Assembly: GCA_002373615.1 (NCBI GenBank)
Contig: DFKU01000017.1
Span: 1-41,370 of the forward strand
Origin: Alphaproteobacteria bacterium UBA3637
Lineage (GTDB): Bacteria; Pseudomonadota; Alphaproteobacteria; CAAHEQ01; UBA3637
Length of the DNA: 41,370 nt
Direction: 5' to 3'
Positions 39,516 to 41,370 of this stretch are shown here, piece by piece. Numbering within the stretch: the first letter of the stretch is position 1; every line of letters begins with the position of its first letter. The position numbers were made by a program, and so were the translations under genes. The notes beneath the pieces were generated by a model, which saw only the letters and a list, made by a program, of their open reading frames with translations, did no database searches and had not been told where the DNA came from.

Positions 39516-40136
39516 ATGAAAGAAAAAAAGATAATAGCATATTTTCCAAGAAGCCATTTTTGGAAACTTTGGGAAAAACGAAAAGTTAAGGTTATTTTAA
39601 CTGAAACGGATGAGAAAGTAACATCTAAAAATTTTCGTATAGATGGCACATTGAAACGAGACTATGTTCGATGGAAGAATGGCAAGAAAATAGAAAAGAT
39701 TTACTTTCCCAATGGAAAATTGATGGAAGAAACAGATGAAAATGGGGATGAAATTCGTGAGCTTAAATGGGATGAAAATGGGAATATGACCCTTGATAGA
39801 CGGGTAAATCGGAAAACACAAATAGAAACGCAATATCATCCCAACGGAAAACTTAAAATACGACATGATCGTAAAACCGGAGAATATGAGGAATGGGCCC
39901 CAAATGGTATATTAAAAAAGAAAGGGTATTGGTTAAAAATATGGGATGGCCGCGTAGCAAGATTGGATGATTCCTTTGCAGGATTTGAAACAGGTAATAT
40001 GCGAATAAAACTGGAAGATGAACGACGCCAAGAATATAACGAAGCGATTGATGCTATCAATATTTTACCAGCAACACCAGGACGAAAAATTGCAAAAGAA
40101 GCTTTGGCAAGGGAATATAAAAAGACAAGGGATTAA
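39516..40136 (+). CDS. YwqK/MORN-repeat protein
   Basis: 206 aa. The central region (about 50-135) has repeats of the MORN_2/YwqK type: IYFPNGKLMEETDENG, then KWDENGNMTLD, TQYHPNGKLKIRHD and WAPNGILKKKGYW. They form short beta hairpins. YwqK proteins are annotated as antitoxins for contact-dependent or polymorphic toxins, or as generic beta-repeat scaffolds. The C-terminus is helical and basic. Start ATG 39516 has AAGGAAGG 7-14 nt upstream. It is the cassette nearest to tRNA-Gln, with its own promoter before it and stem-loop H5 after it. No toxin partner is seen next to it. Confidence 0.65.
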   Translation: MKEKKIIAYFPRSHFWKLWEKRKVKVILTETDEKVTSKNFRIDGTLKRDYVRWKNGKKIEKIYFPNGKLMEETDENGDEIRELKWDENGNMTLDRRVNRKTQIETQYHPNGKLKIRHDRKTGEYEEWAPNGILKKKGYWLKIWDGRVARLDDSFAGFETGNMRIKLEDERRQEYNEAIDAINILPATPGRKIAKEALAREYKKTRD

Positions 40137-40207
40137 ATATTCTTTTTCTAGGCCAATGAATTGGCACAGATATCGGATATTGATTTTAAAGGGCTTTTTA
40201 TTCCATT

Positions 40208-40258
40208 GGTTCGGGACTAACATTTTTTAAGCATTTTATAAAATCTCTGTTCCGAGCC
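40208..40258 (+). repeat. Cassette stem-loop H5
   Basis: GGTTCGGGA (40208-40216) pairs, with G-T wobbles, with TTCCGAGCC (40250-40258) over a 33-nt loop. The spacer ACAATAAGTGCTTAGAAATA and AAAGAAAAAA then leads to the tRNA-Gln terminator. The spacer closely matches that after H3. Confidence 0.6.
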
Positions 40259-40282
40259 ACAATAAGTGCTTAGAAATAAAAG

Positions 40283-40305
40283 AAAAAACGCCAATAAATG
40301 GCGTT
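40283..40305 (-). terminator. Terminator of tRNA-Gln
   Basis: Minus strand AACGCCA-TTTAT-TGGCGTT followed by T residues. Confidence 0.85.
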
Positions 40306-40315
40306 TTGCACGATT

Positions 40316-40390
40316 TGGCTGGGGTGGCTGGATTCGAACCAACGAATGACGGTATCAAAAACCGTTGCCTTACCACTTGGCGACACCCCA
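40316..40390 (-). tRNA. tRNA-Gln (anticodon TTG)
   Basis: Minus strand: acceptor TGGGGTG/CACCCCA, discriminator G and encoded CCA. Anticodon stem ACGGT/ACCGT with loop TTTTGAT gives TTG. T-loop TTCGAAT. 75 nt. The terminal 15 nt recur exactly at 38676-38690. Confidence 0.95.
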
Positions 40391-40400
40391 AGCAAATGGG

Positions 40401-40429
40401 ATTATAACAAACTTTTTTTAAAAATGCAA
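40401..40429 (-). promoter_or_regulatory. Promoter of tRNA-Gln
   Basis: Minus strand TTGCAT (40429-40424), 17-nt spacer, TATAAT (40406-40401). Confidence 0.75.
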
Positions 40430-40474
40430 GAAGTATTTTTGGACCAGCGCTCAAAAGACTCTGAAATAAGTTGT

Positions 40475-40563
40475 TTGCTACGCTCATTCCTTATGAGACC
40501 GACTGGCGGCGTCGCCTTCGGATCAGAATAGAAAAAAGATTGCTTCACATTCGTTCGCAATGA
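40475..40563. repeat. Intergenic palindromic repeat
   Basis: A GGCGGCGTCGCC core near 40505-40516 lies close to CTCATTCCTTATGAG, and its minus strand resembles the GACGCC motif of R1-R3 only loosely. It is followed by ATTGC-N-GCAAT (about 40541-40555), a short palindrome of the dispersed bacterial TTGCGAACGAA-type. This occupies most of the gap between tRNA-Gln and hisS. Confidence 0.4.
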
Positions 40564-40572
40564 GAGATAAAA

Positions 40573-41370
40573 CTAGGCTTTCCACGTTTTAGCATCAACA
40601 GGGATTTGTTCACCGGTGGTCATATTACGCACGGTGGAGTCAATATCAAACCACACATAAGGGATTCCCTTGTCGTTGGCGTATTTCAGTTGTTTGGCGA
40701 GCTTTCCGCCTTCCAAATACATTTCAACTTTTATCCCACGCTCACGCAAAGTCTTGGCCGTTTTAATCATCTTGGATTTATCAGCTTTATCCACATTGAC
40801 AATCAGAACTTGGGTGGCCGTTTTTTGTTCAGCCTTTAGGAGGCCTAATTTGAGGCCAACGCCTATTGCACGGGAAATTCCCATACTCATCCCTACCCCT
40901 GGCAAGTGACTTTTCGTCATGGTAGAAGCCAGATTATCATAGCGTCCACCACCCCCCAGCGCTTCGTGGAAATCACCTTCGGACAATTGCACCTCATAAG
41001 TTGCGCCCGTATAGTAATCAAAGCCACGCACCAAAGACATATCAGCGACAAACGGCGTTTTGGAAAGCGTTTGAAAGAGTGTTAAGCAATCGGTAAGTTC
41101 ATTGAGTCCCGCTTCCAATTCTTCATTTTGAACGCCGAGAGCACGCACTTTATTCGCAAAGGAAAGATCCTTTGTGGCAATCGTAGCCATTTTTAAACAG
41201 GCATCAATTTGTTTGGTCGTAAGGCCAAGTTCGGTCAGCATTTCTTGGACAGCTTCAGGTCCGATTTTGGCAAGCTTATCCAATACACGCAAAGTTTCAC
41301 CCACCTTTTCAATGCCGAGCCCTGTCGCAAATCCAGACAAAATCTTACGATTAGAAATGTGAAGTTCAAT
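40573..41370 (-). CDS. hisS: Histidine--tRNA ligase, N-terminus beyond the window
   Basis: Charges tRNA-His. The frame is open to the right edge, so about the first 150-180 residues lie outside. Visible parts are HISNRKILSGF at the edge and a helical insertion (about 40573+570 to +750). Motif SLVRGFDYYTGATYEVQ has the His-adenylate Arg, and GGGGRYDNLAS and GVGMSMGISRAIG (motif 3 region) follow. The C-terminal anticodon-binding domain starts at ATQVLIVNVDKADKSKMIKT and ends TTGEQIPVDA. It is transcribed toward tRNA-Gln; a simple terminator was not found. Confidence 0.93.
   Translation of the reverse strand: MELHISNRKILSGFATGLGIEKVGETLRVLDKLAKIGPEAVQEMLTELGLTTKQIDACLKMATIATKDLSFANKVRALGVQNEELEAGLNELTDCLTLFQTLSKTPFVADMSLVRGFDYYTGATYEVQLSEGDFHEALGGGGRYDNLASTMTKSHLPGVGMSMGISRAIGVGLKLGLLKAEQKTATQVLIVNVDKADKSKMIKTAKTLRERGIKVEMYLEGGKLAKQLKYANDKGIPYVWFDIDSTVRNMTTGEQIPVDAKTWKA

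Overview
The window looks like chromosomal DNA from a host-associated, moderately AT-rich, facultatively or strictly anaerobic alphaproteobacterium, probably one of the uncultured gut lineages (inference). Supporting signs are the cdsA-rseP-bamA-skp-lpxD-lpxA-lpxI-lpxB gene order with LpxI, an RNase E/G with the CPxC zinc link and a WW-containing C-terminal tail, an anaerobic class III ribonucleotide reductase, and Cys-rich pseudopilin-like proteins with the N-terminal G-R-T-M-L-E-M-L-G signature. Genes are packed tightly, with many ATGA, GTGA or TAATG overlaps and three convergent pairs whose 3' ends overlap. Almost every promoter I can see is a sigma70 type (TTGxxx, 17-nt spacer, TAxxxT).

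Layout. 1-1061: truncated pseudopilin-like surface protein with a lectin-like C-terminus. 1058-5909: amiC-type amidase, then rne/rng and murA with a small coupled ORF in front of it. 5906-8399: rnd divergent from a short tRNA nucleotidyltransferase gene that is coupled to a prepilin-like gene. 8400-11317 (minus): lgt, DUF2062, pgeF and a GalU-like nucleotidyltransferase in one operon. 11385-12997: a strong promoter, a roughly 270-nt highly structured RNA and two orphan ORFs. 13006-13372: tRNA-Arg(CCG) followed by palindromic repeats. 13439-19714: CstA-type transporter, mfd and a lone type II/IV secretion-type ATPase. 19715-31096 (minus): a 12-gene envelope operon from cdsA to ugd. 31213-34767: a GNAT-like protein, then nrdD, a separate glycyl-radical polypeptide and nrdG. 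40573-end: partial hisS.

The most unusual part is 35.1-40.4 kb. Three tRNA genes (Gly-CCC, Lys-CTT, Gln-TTG) are each associated with partial copies of their own 3' ends. In the Lys and Gln parts these copies separate single genes. Most gene units contain their own promoter, one gene, a stem-loop whose arms change sequence but still pair, a conserved A-rich spacer, a terminator-like hairpin, and then a tRNA 3'-end copy. A 272-bp ORF-free unit bounded by exact 24-bp tRNA-Gly ends has two hairpin arms, and both recur with compensatory changes around a tRNA-Gln end copy at 38.68 kb; one of them also recurs behind tRNA-Arg at 13.2 kb. No integrase is present in the window. I interpret this as an array of non-autonomous single-gene cassettes that accreted at tRNA 3' ends. 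Cargo includes a NADAR-domain protein, a nucleoside-deoxyribosyltransferase/TIR-like fold protein, a possible ADP-ribosyltransferase-like protein and a YwqK/MORN-type protein, a set that fits NAD/ADP-ribose-based defence or toxin-antitoxin functions (inference).
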